The notes beneath the pieces were generated by a model. It worked only from the letters and a program-made list of their open reading frames with translations, searched no databases and was not told the origin of the DNA. This document shows, one piece after another, positions 24,728-32,390 of a stretch of DNA of 64,000 nt. Both the position numbers and the translations under genes were made by a program. The stretch is from Nymphaea colorata (lineage: Eukaryota > Streptophyta > Magnoliopsida > Nymphaeales > Nymphaeaceae). The stretch lies in NCBI RefSeq assembly GCF_008831285.2, contig NC_045139.1, forward strand, positions 25,460,412 through 25,524,411, in the 5' to 3' direction. Numbering within the stretch: the first letter of the stretch is position 1; each line of letters opens with the position of its first letter.

Positions 24728-27700
24728 CGTACCCCCGTACCCAAGTTTTTTGAAAATAGTTCGAACCAGTACCCGTACCAGCACCCGTACCAGCACCCGT
24801 ACCCGTACCTATGTGACATAGGTACCAAGGAACATACAGTGCATATGTACATGGTCATATCACATTAGAGGATGTATATATAAATGCTACTTGAATCAGA
24901 GCGCTACCAAATGTGAGCCCTTGTGGTGCAACAATCTCAATATTTTGTAAACAAGATCAGAAGGTTCACAAAGGTACACATTTAAAGTAACTCATCAAAA
25001 GATTAGATAGCCACACACTTTTAATTTAACCTTTTGGATGAGTTGGCACCTCTTATAACCATATCATCTATAGATTATATGGGTGAGAATGGAAAAAAAA
25101 GGGTGACATATATATAGAGGAGGCCTGGAATGCTACAGCTGGTTTGGCTGTGGTATTCCTATGGCCTCTCAGAGCATATAACCTGGTGCATTACACCAGA
25201 GCATGTGTTGTGGGAGGCTGGTACCCACCAATGATCCTTGGGGATTCACCTCCTTTATATATACAAGTGTGTGTGTGTGTGTGTGTGTGTGTACAACATA
25301 AGATTTTAAGCTAACAAAAAAGATGAGGATTATATATTCATAAAATATAAATTAATAAACAGAAAAAAAGAATAATGTTTTGCTGTCAAGTACCCACACC
25401 TGTGTTCAGCTATTTTGGCACAGGTGCACACTATTTTTGCCATGTTAGCACAAAAGGGTTAAAGTTTTCCTTCAGGGTTCTATTTCCTTGTAAATTCTGC
25501 CATTCCAACAACATCTGTGAGCTTCCTCAATTTGTAATTGCCAAGTAAAATGACTGCTAATATTCGGAGTGATTCTTGAGCTATTGGAACACATTAAGCC
25601 TGGAACCACTAATATAAGCATGCCCCAATTTGCAGGTAAAGCACATTAACCTTCTGACAGCCCACAACTCACTACACATCTTTATGAGCATCCTTACTTT
25701 ATCCCATGTTGACAGACACCCCCGAAAATGTAACTCTTCAAGGACTAGACAGCTACAAACTTTTAGGTTGACCATTTTACGATGAGTTGGCACTCCTTAT
25801 AACCATCTGTTCTATAGATTAGATGGGTAAGAACGCAAAACACAAGTGATACGCACACAAACGCACATACATACATATAGAAAGAAGGGGGTGCCCCAAT
25901 GGTTTTTATCGGGTGGCCTCCTTTCACTCACGAGCCCCAATGCACACATTGAGGCACGTGCTTTGAGAAGCTGGAGGAATCCAGTTATTCTATATATATA
26001 TATATATATAGACACACACACACACACACACACAATGGCAACAATTAGATTTTAGGTGAACAAAATATGCCCATTATGTATATTCATAAAATATAAACTA
26101 ATAAACAGAAAAACCAAATTGTGTTCTGCTGTGTCCAGTACCAACGCCTGACTTCAGCCAGTTCATCACAGTTGCAGGACTCATTTTAATGTTAGCATGA
26201 CAGGGTTAAAGCTTTTCTCTCAGAAGTCTATTTCCTCGTAAATTCTAACATTCAAACAATATCTGCAGCTTCCTCAACATCTAGTTTCCAAGTAAAACGA
26301 CTGTTAATATTCTGAGTGATTTGAGCTATTAGAGAACATTATGGTTGCAACCACTAATGGATATATGATGCTCCAAACTTCAGGTAAAGCACATTATTTT
26401 TCTGATGGCCCACAACTCATTAGACATCTTCATGAGCATCCTTACTTTAACCCAAGTCACACAGACACTCCTAAACATCTTGCCTTTCAATACTGGTGCA
26501 GCCTTGGGCAGAACATCCATCCAGTCAAAGATTGTTCAGATGCAAACAGTGCACCTGTGTTCTTTCCTGGTCCATATTCAAATTTGGTTAATTTATAATC
26601 ATGTACTATGTATTACTTTTATTATTCTGTTGATTCATTCAACGACGTTGTCTTACTTCTAAAACATTTACATTATGAAAGTCCTCATGGTATGTTGAGT
26701 GTGAGAGAGTGTGTGTGTGTGTGTATCATTGTTGAGCTTTTATCAACAAGGTTTTCCTGAAGTACTAATCAGAGAGTTTGTTCGACCTGAAAATTTCAAG
26801 AATTCAGACAACTAAAAAACAGAAAAGGTTGTGAAATTTTGAGTTTCCAATTAATTTTCTTACAAAATCATTGATAAAATTTAAGATAGTTATTAAAATG
26901 TTAAAAGAAACTCCAATGAAGTTAACATATAATAGTATATAATCGTTTCCAAAAAACATGAAAAATCAGGACCATAACAAAATGTGACATCTTTATTTTG
27001 TCTCTTCTTTTTGAACATATCACAATCTTTTCAAATCAAGAAGTCATCTGCAAACTGGAACATTATCAAATTGAAAATTTCAAACCATGGAGATACACCA
27101 GTTTTATAAAGTTAAGGTTGACTGCTTTGTTAAGGACCGTTGAAAAGCATGTGTCACAAAAATAAAAATGACAAGAGTGGGTGTGGCATGCAGACACTTG
27201 GTTGGTTATGAGAAACACTACCAAACTTTCTGTTTAGTTTATGAATGATCTAGGCATTTGAGATCTGGTCCTCACATCACACAGTTTGTCTGATGGAAAA
27301 GTGCATCTCACCACAGTTCTCAAGGAATGGCCAACTACAATTGGAAAATTTCGAAGCATCTCAGTTTAGAGGAAAAACTGCTTTCTTCCGGTGTAGACTG
27401 TGGAAAACCTTGTTGACAAGTAAATATTTTTCTTGAATACAGCAGCTCTAAACATATGCTCCCTAGAGTATGTCAACAAGCTTTGCTTGCCTTTTATTTC
27501 ATTTTCTTTCACAACGTCCATTACAAACTATGATATGATCATTTTTTATTATCTTGCTGGTAAAATTGGGTCAAACATATACTTTTCTTTATCTTGGCAC
27601 CCTAATTCGAACTTCTATGCTTTTATCTTTTCTACTTTTGGTCCAACCAGGCCAATCAGTTTCATCTAGGCAGTGATTAAGGGTCCTAACTCATAAGTGT

Positions 27701-30397
27701 CACATTTGCACCATAAGAACGGAAATGTCATCGTCAGTTTTTGACCACCATAAATTTTCTATCAAATCAAATTTAAAAAGTTAATGCCTTATATTTTTTT
27801 TATTGGATAACATTTCTAGTGTGGGCCTATTAGTAAGAACAGACACACATCAAGAGGCACATGCAAAAACAAAGAAAAAAAAGATCATGACAACACAGGT
27901 TTCTCAATAAATTTCATAAAAGAAATTGGTCTATGAAAAAAATAAAAAACACAAAGAAAACATAAAGCAACAAATCAGATAACTTTACAAAATAAGACAC
28001 ATTTAATAAGACAGAATACAAAAATAACTAACAACCATAGAAGAAAGGGAAAACATGTCTAAACTATAAAAGGAAATGAAAAATAAACTGAACGAAGAAA
28101 AGCTTTCTAACAGGACCTTGGTATTTTCCCTTTAATTTCATTTTGGAAAAATCTCTCGTTGATGCTTTGATATTTTCAAAAATTATTGTACAGTAAACAT
28201 TTCAAATAATAAGAAATAAATAATTATATTTCTATCATACAAAAGTTACAGCTAGGAAAATGCCAAGATAAAACAACATGCAACATTTAAATTATTCATC
28301 TCTCATGAGACAGACACATGAGTTTGGACCATAAAGCCAATCCAGATAAACCACCCAATTTGCTGCTTGAAGACATTTATTTATTTATTTTCTAAAGAGG
28401 ATGGGGACTGAATATTTTTAAATGTAAGCCCAGCTACAGAATGAATATCTCATGCACAAACTTGAATTTACATGACATCAAATATGTGGATACACATACC
28501 TTTATACCAGACGACTCCAAATATAGCTGCATCTGCTCAATAAGCTGAAGGAGAACACCTACTCGTCCAATTGATATCAACACAGAGCCACCTGATTGAA
28601 GTGATCCAATGGCACATGAGCATATGAACGAAAGCTTATCCATTTCTTTTGATCCCTCGTTTGTGTCAAATAAGTAGTCAAGAGAGTCGCTGCAGGTATT
28701 ATCATCAAGCCTGGAAAATATAAGCAGAATAGTTAATGAAACACAGCGACTGTACTCAAAGACAGGAGAAAAAAACAATAAAATAAAGGAAAACCTGTTT
28801 GACATTGACAATAGTATGTACCTGTGAGTTGAAGCATTAGAAGATTCGGCACCACTTACAGCATCACTTGCAGAACATAAGGATGAGAAATCAGAAAACA
28901 GGATTAAATCATTCCCTCGAAGGGAATGATAATCAAAATCCTTGGCATGACCAGATCCAAAGATAGATCCACACAAATATGTAAAATTTCTATCTGGCCC
29001 TCTGATACTCCAATTTGAAGCACCAATATCTAACCCCGAACTCAATGGCTTTATTATTAATGTCTCATCATAGCAAGCCTCTTCAGCGTATTTGAGTGCC
29101 TTCACTCTTCGACAGCATTCTTTTACATCTTCTGCACTGATAAATCAAGCTTATTCTATATAAGAATACACAATGTGAACAGCCGTTTTGCACTCCTAAA
29201 GAAACATATAATCTCTTCTAGTAAGTGATAGGTCACTAAAAAACATAAGGTTGAAAATAATGGCTACTAGCCAGATGGAGGACCAGAAACTTAGATACTG
29301 TACCCATATAAAGGACGCCAATTTGCCAAATCTCTAAAATCTTCTCCCATTATAACATCACTCAATTGTGTCGGCAGCTTGTTAAGTTCCTCCAAACTCA
29401 TCCATTGAGCCAAACGAGAATTTGATGGTCCATAGCATTGAATAAACTCTTCATGCATCTGAACAAGCTCATCCATCATCAGCTGACCAAGTTTCAGTAC
29501 TGGTTCCGTCGCATATATCTAGTTGATGAAACACAAATTTAGACACAAGCACATGATCTTTCAGTCGAGACAGTAAAATCTTCAGAAACAATAAACCATA
29601 TCATACATTGTTATGTCCACCACACCCTCATAAGGTAGTGAGAATATTGTTATGATTTAAAAAAATACAGAAAGAAAACATCACCTTAGCATTGAACCTC
29701 TTATCATTAGTAAGAAAACATCACCTTAGCATTGAACCTCTTATCATTAGTAAGGAAGGGTAAACCAAGCATTCCAGCAGGAGTCGATATCAAGACAACG
29801 TCAATCATGGAGACATCCCACAGATGCAACGGAACCATCTTGTACCAGGGTTCAGCCATGATCAAGTCCCCAGCATCAAAGACACTGCCAGTTCCATCAC
29901 TTCCCTCTGCATCAATTCTGCCTGATCCCAGATGGTCTGACAAATTTTTATGTGGATTCTTCCGATAGGAAATTGTAGGAATTGGAGAAAAGACCCTCAT
30001 AGCAGAGAGATCAAGGGGGCATTCCAATAGGATTTGGAGGCCACAAATATGAACCATGTGACATGGCGGGAAATGGAAACCACTGCCCTGGCTCAAGCAT
30101 GTCTGAAATTGAAAAACCCCATAAAAAAGTAAAGCACAAAAAACAGAAGGAAGAACAAGAAACCATTGTTAATACCAACAAGAATTAATACAATAAAGTA
30201 TGGCAATAAATTGAAATAGAAACAAAAGATGCATCAATCGAAACCAACAAAGTTCTCCAAAATTCACAGAGAAAAAATCGCTACCACTGTCCCGATCTCG
30301 GGTTTTTGCCAGTTGTTTTTCTGAAGGAGGATGCAGAAGAAAACAGTAACAGAACTTTTTGCCGAGATGAATGAAGTGTAATACTTACAAATTTCAT
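2117..30397 (-). CDS. INTS9: Integrator complex subunit 9 homologue, 11 exons
   Basis: The complete coding sequence is join(30389-30397, 29725-30102, 29304-29518, 28822-29136, 28500-28710, 21278-21370, 21114-21205, 3701-3818, 3476-3561, 2775-2826, 2117-2623) on the minus strand: 2076 nt, 691 residues plus TGA. All exon phases join without a break. The protein has an N-terminal metallo-beta-lactamase fold and a beta-CASP domain (residues about 300-440, including the GGSVLISIGRVG stretch of exon 5), then a C-terminal region ending at residue 691. The metal-binding histidine motif of active nucleases is replaced by STPAGMLGLP at residues 109-118. This is the expected state for INTS9, the inactive partner of the INTS11 endonuclease in the nuclear Integrator complex. 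In plants this module processes snRNA 3' ends (the Arabidopsis homologue is DSP4, as I recall). Length matches plant homologues of about 700 residues. Introns 5 (7.1 kb) and 7 (17.3 kb) are swollen by transposons. Confidence 0.95.
2775..2826 (-). CDS. INTS9: INTS9 exon 10
   Basis: A 52-nt exon after ATTCAG|GTCAGAG. It completes the Arg codon and encodes SEKIHQLLSKLHPKLVL, followed by donor GTAAAA. It is too small for a simple ORF search and was found by phase and homology. Confidence 0.9.
3476..3561 (-). CDS. INTS9: INTS9 exon 9
   Basis: The acceptor is CTGCAG|GAAACACATG. It encodes ETHDAGMALLPYKPIAMRVL and QCSFLSGI plus two bases of an Arg codon, ending at donor GTAAGT. The frame is held at both ends. 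Confidence 0.92.
3701..3818 (-). CDS. INTS9: INTS9 exon 8
   Basis: The acceptor is CTTGCAG|ACATGTG; the first A completes the split Pro codon from exon 7. The exon encodes HVWKEPCIVFSSHWNLRIGP to LLVLE, the second beta-CASP strand-helix block conserved in INTS9. The donor is GAG|GTAAGA. Confidence 0.94.
4297..4685. repeat. Two tandem copies of a 195-bp unit
   Basis: Copy 1 begins at 4297 and copy 2 at 4492, each opening with GCAC(G/A)TATTTAGATATGTG and ending CTTATTAACTTAATC. The copies are nearly identical, so the duplication is recent. It lies within INTS9 intron 7. Confidence 0.92.
4973..5064. repeat. (AT)n-(GT)n compound microsatellite
   Basis: About 45 bp of AT dinucleotides run directly into about 45 bp of GT dinucleotides, within INTS9 intron 7. 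Confidence 0.95.
6431..6629. repeat. Duplicated block flanking (TA)n arrays
   Basis: A (TA)n(GA)n tract followed by ATATGGGTGGGTGTCAGACC and on to ACCATTATCAGC occurs twice, first at about 6431-6513 and again at about 6518-6629, with a longer TA array in the second copy. Slippage or unequal exchange across the TA tract would explain it. Confidence 0.85.
8018..8239 (-). repeat. 3' LTR of the outer copia
   Basis: 222 bp with TG...CA ends. Compared with its partner it lacks 11 bp near the 3' terminus of the LTR (read on the minus strand) and 15 bp internally. The polypurine tract next to it reads, on the minus strand, GAAAGGGAG. Confidence 0.88.
8470..8865 (-). pseudogene. RNase H remnant of the outer copia
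   Basis: Minus-strand frames encode VEAYSDVDYAGLVENRKSIT and GFCVFVGDN, the copia RNase H signature, followed at lower coordinates by degraded SSAEAEY-like and CDNxSA-like sequence. The domain is cut at 8865 by the TIR element and resumes upstream at 9763. Confidence 0.85.
8866..9753. mobile_element. 888-bp TIR element with 9-bp target duplication
   Basis: A perfect 9-bp direct repeat TGCAAAGCT flanks it (8857-8865 and 9754-9762). The left end TAAGTCACACGGGTGCGG matches the family of the 7560 element; the right end is an imperfect inverse. It interrupts the outer copia between RT and RNase H; the host sequence resumes in order on the other side. The interior is GC-richer, with overlapping open frames at 9157-9585 that I do not recognise, so it could be a captured fragment or non-coding filler. 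Confidence 0.82.
9763..10531 (-). pseudogene. Reverse transcriptase remnant of the outer copia
   Basis: Minus-strand frames encode MYQLDVKNAFLYGDLDETVY, ILVVYVDDIILTGD and LGPLRYFLGIEVARNRDGVV, the copia RT core, spread over several frames with stops (for example a stop replacing Arg before YKARLVAK). The coding path continues from 15864 upstream (GSKWVF) across the younger insertion to IVKYNSD at 10531. Confidence 0.9.
10537..10785 (-). repeat. 3' LTR of the inner copia
   Basis: 249 bp, TG...CA termini on both strands. The pol stop codon lies inside its first bases (minus strand TGTTGA gives Cys-stop). Confidence 0.97.
10780..14508 (-). CDS. Copia pol polyprotein (PR-IN-RT-RH)
   Basis: An uninterrupted 1242-codon frame. 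Numbering begins at 14508, which is a TTG inside the frame, not a true start; the frame is open up to a TGA near 14585. Domains in order: gag zinc knuckle CTHCKKTGHTVDYC (57-70); aspartic protease DSGA (153-156); integrase zinc finger H290, H295, C319, C322; integrase catalytic D349, D412, E448 with 35 residues between the last two; RT with YVDD (919-922); RNase H with YSDADW (1083-1088), SSAEAEY (1123-1129) and CDNKSA (from 1161). All key residues are present, so the enzymes may be functional. Translation would need the gag-pol frameshift to be bypassed, or a related active copy to supply gag. Confidence 0.95.
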   Translation of the reverse strand: MNSGEVSSIEDVYSCVEAEEQRRLVTKEGKRELVPYNERSALVSRGPGGPSRSLRRCTHCKKTGHTVDYCWDLHPEKKGNRGRSLTGRTPVSEVQASSGEKVSISADQLRELRAYLGRLDVNKTETSEGTTANHALAAIGNQGNSSVGEWIVDSGATHHMTGNPKLFHEYKLSSGRERVSLADGSSTCVAGEGTLSLLDKFHVQGALHVPQFPLNLLSVSRLTKELNCELIFSADRCVLQDLVTGKRIGIGLASDGLYRLPIRVATALLTAIRKTDKRREDCLQSFMYWHERFGHLPFGILKHLFPDLCSSFDVSSISCDVCQFAKHVRASYPLSSSCANEAFSLIHSDVWGPSGIHTRQGFQYFITFIDDFSRATFIYLLKDRSEVPRIIETFILLVHTQYGANVKTFRSDNAREYMCRPVEEFLRQRGIVHETSCSYTPPQNGVAERKNRQLLNVTRALLFQRNLPKHYWGDAVLTSAYLINRMPSRVLNGRTPHSLLPGSRPPFPLPPRVFGCVCFIHDHSPNVKKLDPRSIKGVFVGYSPTQKGYKCIDPITGRAYVTRDVTFLEHASYFGVNPLQGEQSVGREEYSQRQELQFIDFLDYKKTESLNTVDVPENEERGDNSIEKEGPQLFGQFYSRRGTRTEVMTCDARSTSNPNATPSLDEPSPTEETVETHDEVEKKNDDLPIALRKGVRSCTQHPIGNFVSYSRLGKDYKCFVSTLSLAVIPRTVAEAQSDSKWADAMKEEIDALRRNLTWEVVKIPEAAHLVGSKWVYTIKYKPDGSVERYKARLVAKGFSQKYGIDYLETFAPVAKMKTVRVVISLAVMKEWKMYQLDVKNAFLNGDLEEEVYMHMPPGYEEPEMCCKLKKALYGLKQSPRAWFERLRRVMIRHGYKQGNGDHTLFVKKKESKVTLLLVYVDDMIVTGDDEEEIIKLKGLLATEFDLKDLGKLRYFLGMEVARSSTGLVLNQRKYTLDLLEETGKLGCRPTPTPFDTGHKLSLRDGEPLCEEDKGRYQRLVGKLIYLTLTRPDITFAVNVLSQFMHAPTDAHLKAVDRVLCYLKKNPGKGLLYVKQETVEIEGYSDADWAGCGDTRRSTTGYCVYLGGNLVVWRSKRQDVCSRSSAEAEYRAVAMGVSELLWLKILLTDIGIEIEGPMKMYCDNKSAINLANNPVLHDRTKHVEIDRHFIRERIDAKELILPYMKSEDQTADVLTKALPSASFERNVSKLGMFDMYAQLEGEC
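10786..10797 (-). promoter_or_regulatory. Polypurine tract of the inner copia
   Basis: On the minus strand CTTGAGGGGGAG abuts the 3' LTR. It is both the plus-strand primer signal and part of the pol reading frame, encoding LEGE just before the LTR. Confidence 0.88.
14550..15080 (-). CDS. Copia gag, N-terminal part before frameshift
   Basis: The first ATG of the frame is at 15080 (MAASSSSTVNTNPTEIGAF). It gives 176 residues with the copia gag core (LTKDNYFSWSPAM, WVVLEQMYG, SVAEYYGALKAKWEELDYH) and ends at TAG 14550-14552. In the pol frame the sequence continues as ALWFLFLAGLNDEFEGVRSQ, the expected gag continuation, so a single shift into the -1 frame between about 14552 and 14584 separates the two. 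Most copia elements have one continuous ORF, so an indel is the simplest reading; programmed shifting cannot be excluded. Confidence 0.9.
   Translation of the reverse strand: MAASSSSTVNTNPTEIGAFRTENVPMQVITLRLTKDNYFSWSPAMTMGIAGRGRMAYIDGSNPEPARTSDVWHTWFLEDNQVKTWIVNSVSADIQPLILRKKTARDMWVVLEQMYGQKKTAIRTYQVMKTVYGIRQGTSSVAEYYGALKAKWEELDYHSDIPWHCPHDQALYGSYF
15597..15609 (-). promoter_or_regulatory. Primer-binding site, inner copia
   Basis: Minus strand TGGTATCAGAGCC, directly after the 5' LTR, complementary to the 3' end of plant initiator tRNA-Met. Confidence 0.95.
15610..15858 (-). repeat. 5' LTR of the inner copia
   Basis: 249 bp, apparently identical to 10537-10785. It should contain the element's promoter; a TATA-like signal was not singled out. 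Confidence 0.97.
15864..17762 (-). pseudogene. Protease-integrase remnant of the outer copia
   Basis: Minus-strand frames encode TTWIIDSG (protease), KCEACQLRKHTCNSYL (integrase zinc finger), FDLLHVDVCGPSRVASRSRF (integrase core) and LPAHFWGDVILTACYLTNRL, followed by VGCTCFVHI and GYSKIHKSYKCFDPLTQNEY. Frames are broken at several points, including near 16750-16950. The final part (NIVGSKWVF) is interrupted at 15863 by the inner copia. Confidence 0.9.
17814..18560 (-). pseudogene. Gag remnant of the outer copia
   Basis: Minus-strand frames encode a copia gag core (FCTSAKQMWDFLKQTYSNDK, LQQGNQSLAQYFASLKSIYK) and a zinc knuckle (CTYCGKIGHLEDRC) after a GRG-rich stretch. At least two frameshifts separate the pieces. 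Confidence 0.9.
19232..19431. mobile_element. Partial TIR element of the TAAGTCACA family
   Basis: The right end GAAGTACCCATGTGACTTAG matches the right end of the 7560-20236 element, with the same subterminal GTACCCAAG...GTACCCATTTTG motifs. No left terminus is present; the left side runs into a (TA)n array at 19189-19231. It lies between the 5' LTR and gag of the outer copia. Confidence 0.6.
19720..19732 (-). promoter_or_regulatory. Primer-binding site, outer copia
   Basis: Minus strand TGGTATCAGAGCC directly after the 5' LTR, complementary to initiator tRNA-Met. Confidence 0.93.
19733..19980 (-). repeat. 5' LTR of the outer copia
   Basis: 248 bp with TG...CA ends; more complete than its partner at 8018-8239. 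Confidence 0.92.
20237..21113. other. INTS9 intron 7, 5'-side flank
   Basis: No gene seen. It includes a 24-bp perfect palindrome at about 20949-20972 with arms GCGATAAAAACG, and further AT-rich inverted motifs around 20990-21070, possibly an unrecognised TIR element. Confidence 0.5.
21114..21205 (-). CDS. INTS9: INTS9 exon 7
   Basis: The acceptor is TTTGCAG|CTGTATAATG. The exon encodes LYNGEALFGHVELVKGKR to HSPDL plus two bases of a Pro codon. The donor is GTGAGA. The next exon lies 17,295 bp away. Confidence 0.93.
21278..21370 (-). CDS. INTS9: INTS9 exon 6 with GC donor
   Basis: The acceptor is ACAG|GCTTCAG. It encodes 31 residues, from ASVFIVSAIAEEML to EWLCTERQQK. The donor reads AAG|GCATGC, so intron 6 (72 bp) is a GC-AG intron. 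No GT nearby would keep both homology and frame, and exon 7 resumes exactly where the family sequence demands. Confidence 0.92.
21371..23495. other. INTS9 intron 5, proximal part
   Basis: AT-rich intron sequence with no recognised coding or transposon homology. An (AGA)n microsatellite lies at about 23095-23160. Confidence 0.6.
23496..24305. mobile_element. Probable TIR element, about 810 bp
   Basis: Near-identical 9-mers GGGCTTAAC (23487-23495) and GTGCTTAAC (24306-24314) flank a segment whose ends carry inverted GTATGTATCATA-like motifs. The interior repeats GATAC/GTATC motifs. One 126-codon open frame (23607-23987) resembles no protein I know. The 8-of-9 duplication suggests a Mutator-like origin. 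Confidence 0.45.
24341..24820. mobile_element. 480-bp Mutator-like MITE
   Basis: A perfect 9-bp duplication GGTACCAAG (24332-24340 and 24821-24829) brackets termini CTTTGTCACATGGGTAC and, inverted, TATGTCACATAGGTAC. The interior is made of GTACCCGTACC-type short repeats and a central (TA)n array. Termini and motif style match the 7560 and 8866 elements, so all belong to one family. Confidence 0.82.
24985..26470. repeat. Old tandem duplication, about 740-bp period
   Basis: Blocks near 25010-25095 and 25750-25830 (both with GATGAGTTGGCAC), 25361-25450 and 26100-26200, and 25505-25600 and 26240-26340 correspond in order, with many substitutions. Both copies contain a (GT)n or (CA)n tract. It sits inside INTS9 intron 5. 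Confidence 0.7.
26471..28499. other. INTS9 intron 5, distal part
   Basis: AT-rich intron sequence without recognised genes or transposons. Short open frames at 26341-26662 and 27433-27669 have no family resemblance. Confidence 0.6.
28500..28710 (-). CDS. INTS9: INTS9 exon 5
   Basis: The acceptor is CCAG|GCTTGATG. The exon encodes LDDNTCSDSLDYLF, an acidic linker and the beta-CASP stretch GGSVLISIGRVGVLLQLIEQ, ending at ESSGIK before donor GTATGT. The following intron is 7.1 kb. Confidence 0.95.
28822..29136 (-). CDS. INTS9: INTS9 exon 4
   Basis: The acceptor is CAG|TGCAGAAGATG and the exon opens with AEDVKECCRRVKALKYAEE. It encodes the second half of the beta-lactamase fold, including FDYHSLRGNDLILFSDF. 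The donor CACAG|GTACAT splits an Arg codon. Confidence 0.95.
29304..29518 (-). CDS. INTS9: INTS9 exon 3
   Basis: The exon starts after TAG|ATATATGCG and encodes IYATEPVLKLGQLMMDEL and onward to ANWRPLY. It ends two bases into a Gly codon at TATATGG|GTACAG, and exon 4 supplies the third base. Confidence 0.93.
29673..29752. repeat. 40-bp tandem duplication across a splice donor
   Basis: The unit AGAAAACATCACCTTAGCAT and onward to CATTAGTA occurs twice in direct succession. It duplicates the last coding bases of INTS9 exon 2 and its GTGATG donor. Confidence 0.93.
29725..30102 (-). CDS. INTS9: INTS9 exon 2
   Basis: The acceptor is TTTCAG|ACATGC. The exon encodes residues 4-129, starting TCLSQGSGFHFPPCH, a typical INTS9 N-terminus. 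It includes the degenerate metal-binding segment STPAGMLGLP. The donor is AAG|GTGATG. A 40-bp duplication repeats the exon end and donor just downstream; using the second donor would run into an in-frame TAA after VMFSY, so the first donor is the functional one. Confidence 0.95.
30389..30397 (-). CDS. INTS9: INTS9 exon 1, start codon
   Basis: ATGAAATTT encodes Met-Lys-Phe and is followed directly by the donor GTAAGT. Plant INTS9 proteins begin with MKF followed by a Cys-Leu-Ser segment, which here starts exon 2, so a nine-nucleotide coding part in exon 1 is convincing. Intron 1 is 286 bp. Confidence 0.9.
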
Positions 30398-30560
30398 ATT
30401 ATCCTCGCCTTTCTGCACCACGAACAGCAGAAGCAGACAATGTTGTCTAACACGATGAGGTGACACAAAGTGCTTAACCTATGAAGCCAGGCAGAACGAA
30501 GAGAAGCGTAGTGAAGCCTAAGCTTCAGGAGAAATCCATATAAATAATGTCAAAAATGAA
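30398..30560 (-). promoter_or_regulatory. INTS9 5' leader and possible core promoter
   Basis: The region upstream of the INTS9 start codon has no upstream gene. On the minus strand a TATA-like ATTTATAT lies at about 30540-30547, which would place transcription start near 30510 and give a leader of roughly 110 nt. This is a guess from one weak motif. Confidence 0.25.
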
Positions 30561-31570
30561 AAACAACAGCTAAATAACGATGATGTAAGTAAAGAAGAAT
30601 GTGAAAAAACATATTTCATCTCTCCCCACTATTTTGTTAATATCCAATTATGAAGGTATTGGGTAATCTCCTATTGACCTTCTACTTAACCTACTTTAAA
30701 ATAACCAATTATGATTTAGAGACACAATCAAGGAATCAAGAATGAACTACCTAAAGAATGTATATTTATCACAATCAATTCTGTTAATCAAATTTAATTA
30801 TGATAAGAAATCAATCAAACAAAAGTAAAGACCACCTGCCGAAAGAGAAAGAGAGAGAGGTGCCCGCTGGCCATTGCTGGACGACGAGGCACCAACAGGA
30901 GGAGGGGCGAGAGAGAAAGAGGCAACGGCGCGATGCCCCGTCGCCGGCGGTGAAAGAGAATGGGGAGGAAGAGAGAGAGAGAGAGAGAGGCACCTGCCGG
31001 CGGCGGAATCGACGGCGACCGTCCCGCGTCCGTCAGGTGCGTGAAAGGGAGAGAGCACCGTCAAACGGAGAAAACTGAAACACTCGATGTGAAAATTAAG
31101 ATTCGTTAAAAGCCGATATTATGTTATTATAGCGCCTTGGACATTAATATCGACGAAAATAGCAGTGAAGCGCACGCCTCAGGTGCCGTTCTCTTCACCC
31201 CGAACGCTTCGGAGCGTATGCTTCTACTAACACTGGAAGTAGGGAGAGAGAGAGAGAGAAGGAGTGCTGCCGGTTTTTAAAATTTTAAAGAACTGATATG
31301 AACAATGTTGTTAAATGTGTTGATGTGAAGATATGCATTAAGCCTGTGAGGCAACGGATGCAGCGATGAGTAATAACGCTTCAGTATTTGGACAAAAAAT
31401 GAATAAGTACTTAACATCCATAAAAATAATGTTCAAAGTGAAAAACAATAATGAAAATGACATAAGTAAAGAAAAACAGTGGGGAGAGAGAGCGAGAGAA
31501 GAAGAGGGGTGACTGCTGAAAGAGGAGTGACTAGCCAGCAGTCGCCCCTGTTTTTGTTCTACAGGCCCGA

Positions 31571-31624
<54 letters not shown>

Positions 31625-32390
31625 GGGTGACGTTCGTGCGCATCTAATAACACTGATTTGAATCGAATATGATACGATGTTTAAACAGACGTTCATGGAA
31701 AAATGCCCTCCTAATGAAAAAAATAATAGGACGTCTGGTACCATAAAAACAGCATAGCAAAAAAATTACTTTGTTCTCACTCTGTATGACAATTTATTCA
31801 ATCCACTTAGTATGATGTAGCAATTTCATCATCAAGCAGATCGAAAAAGTGAGACGAGGGAAAGGGGGGAAAAAAAGTATATGAGGAGGGGTTCCAATTG
31901 TGAATATTTTTTCCCAATGGAAACGAATTATCCTCAATTTTGAGGACATTATTGGGAAATGATTCAAACACAATAGGCCAGCCATGGGCGTGCCTGTTGG
32001 CCTAGTGGGCTTAATGTCCCTAACGACACTGTCCTATACTACCACATGGTTGTGACCCTCTGCTTGATGATCTCAAGTATATATTTGTAATGGCCATGCT
32101 TCTTCTGAAGAACGCAACTACTATGATGTCTTAGAAAACTTAAATGTTTCTCATTTCATGAAGGGAAAGCTAGAAACTCTTTTCTTGCGGGGTGGGGGGC
32201 GGGCGGGGCAAGAACCTGAGGTGAGCGGGTTCCAAAACTAGGAGTTGGTTTTCCTAAAGGGAAGATGAGGTTATGCATGAAATATGAGTTGGAGAAAATG
32301 TTGAGCTAGGTGAAGGCGATTCAATTAAGGATGTTGCTTATGAAATTGGGAAAATTTGGCATTCTAGAAGACAACCCAGATGCTTACTAA
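30561..32390. other. Intergenic region upstream of INTS9
   Basis: No gene recognised. It has purine-rich simple repeats at 30840-30990 and 31240-31265 and a (TA)n(GA)n array at 31569-31618. A roughly 60-bp sequence at 30537-30597 recurs, diverged, at 31416-31475. Open frames at 30800-31078 are simple-sequence artefacts. Confidence 0.55.
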
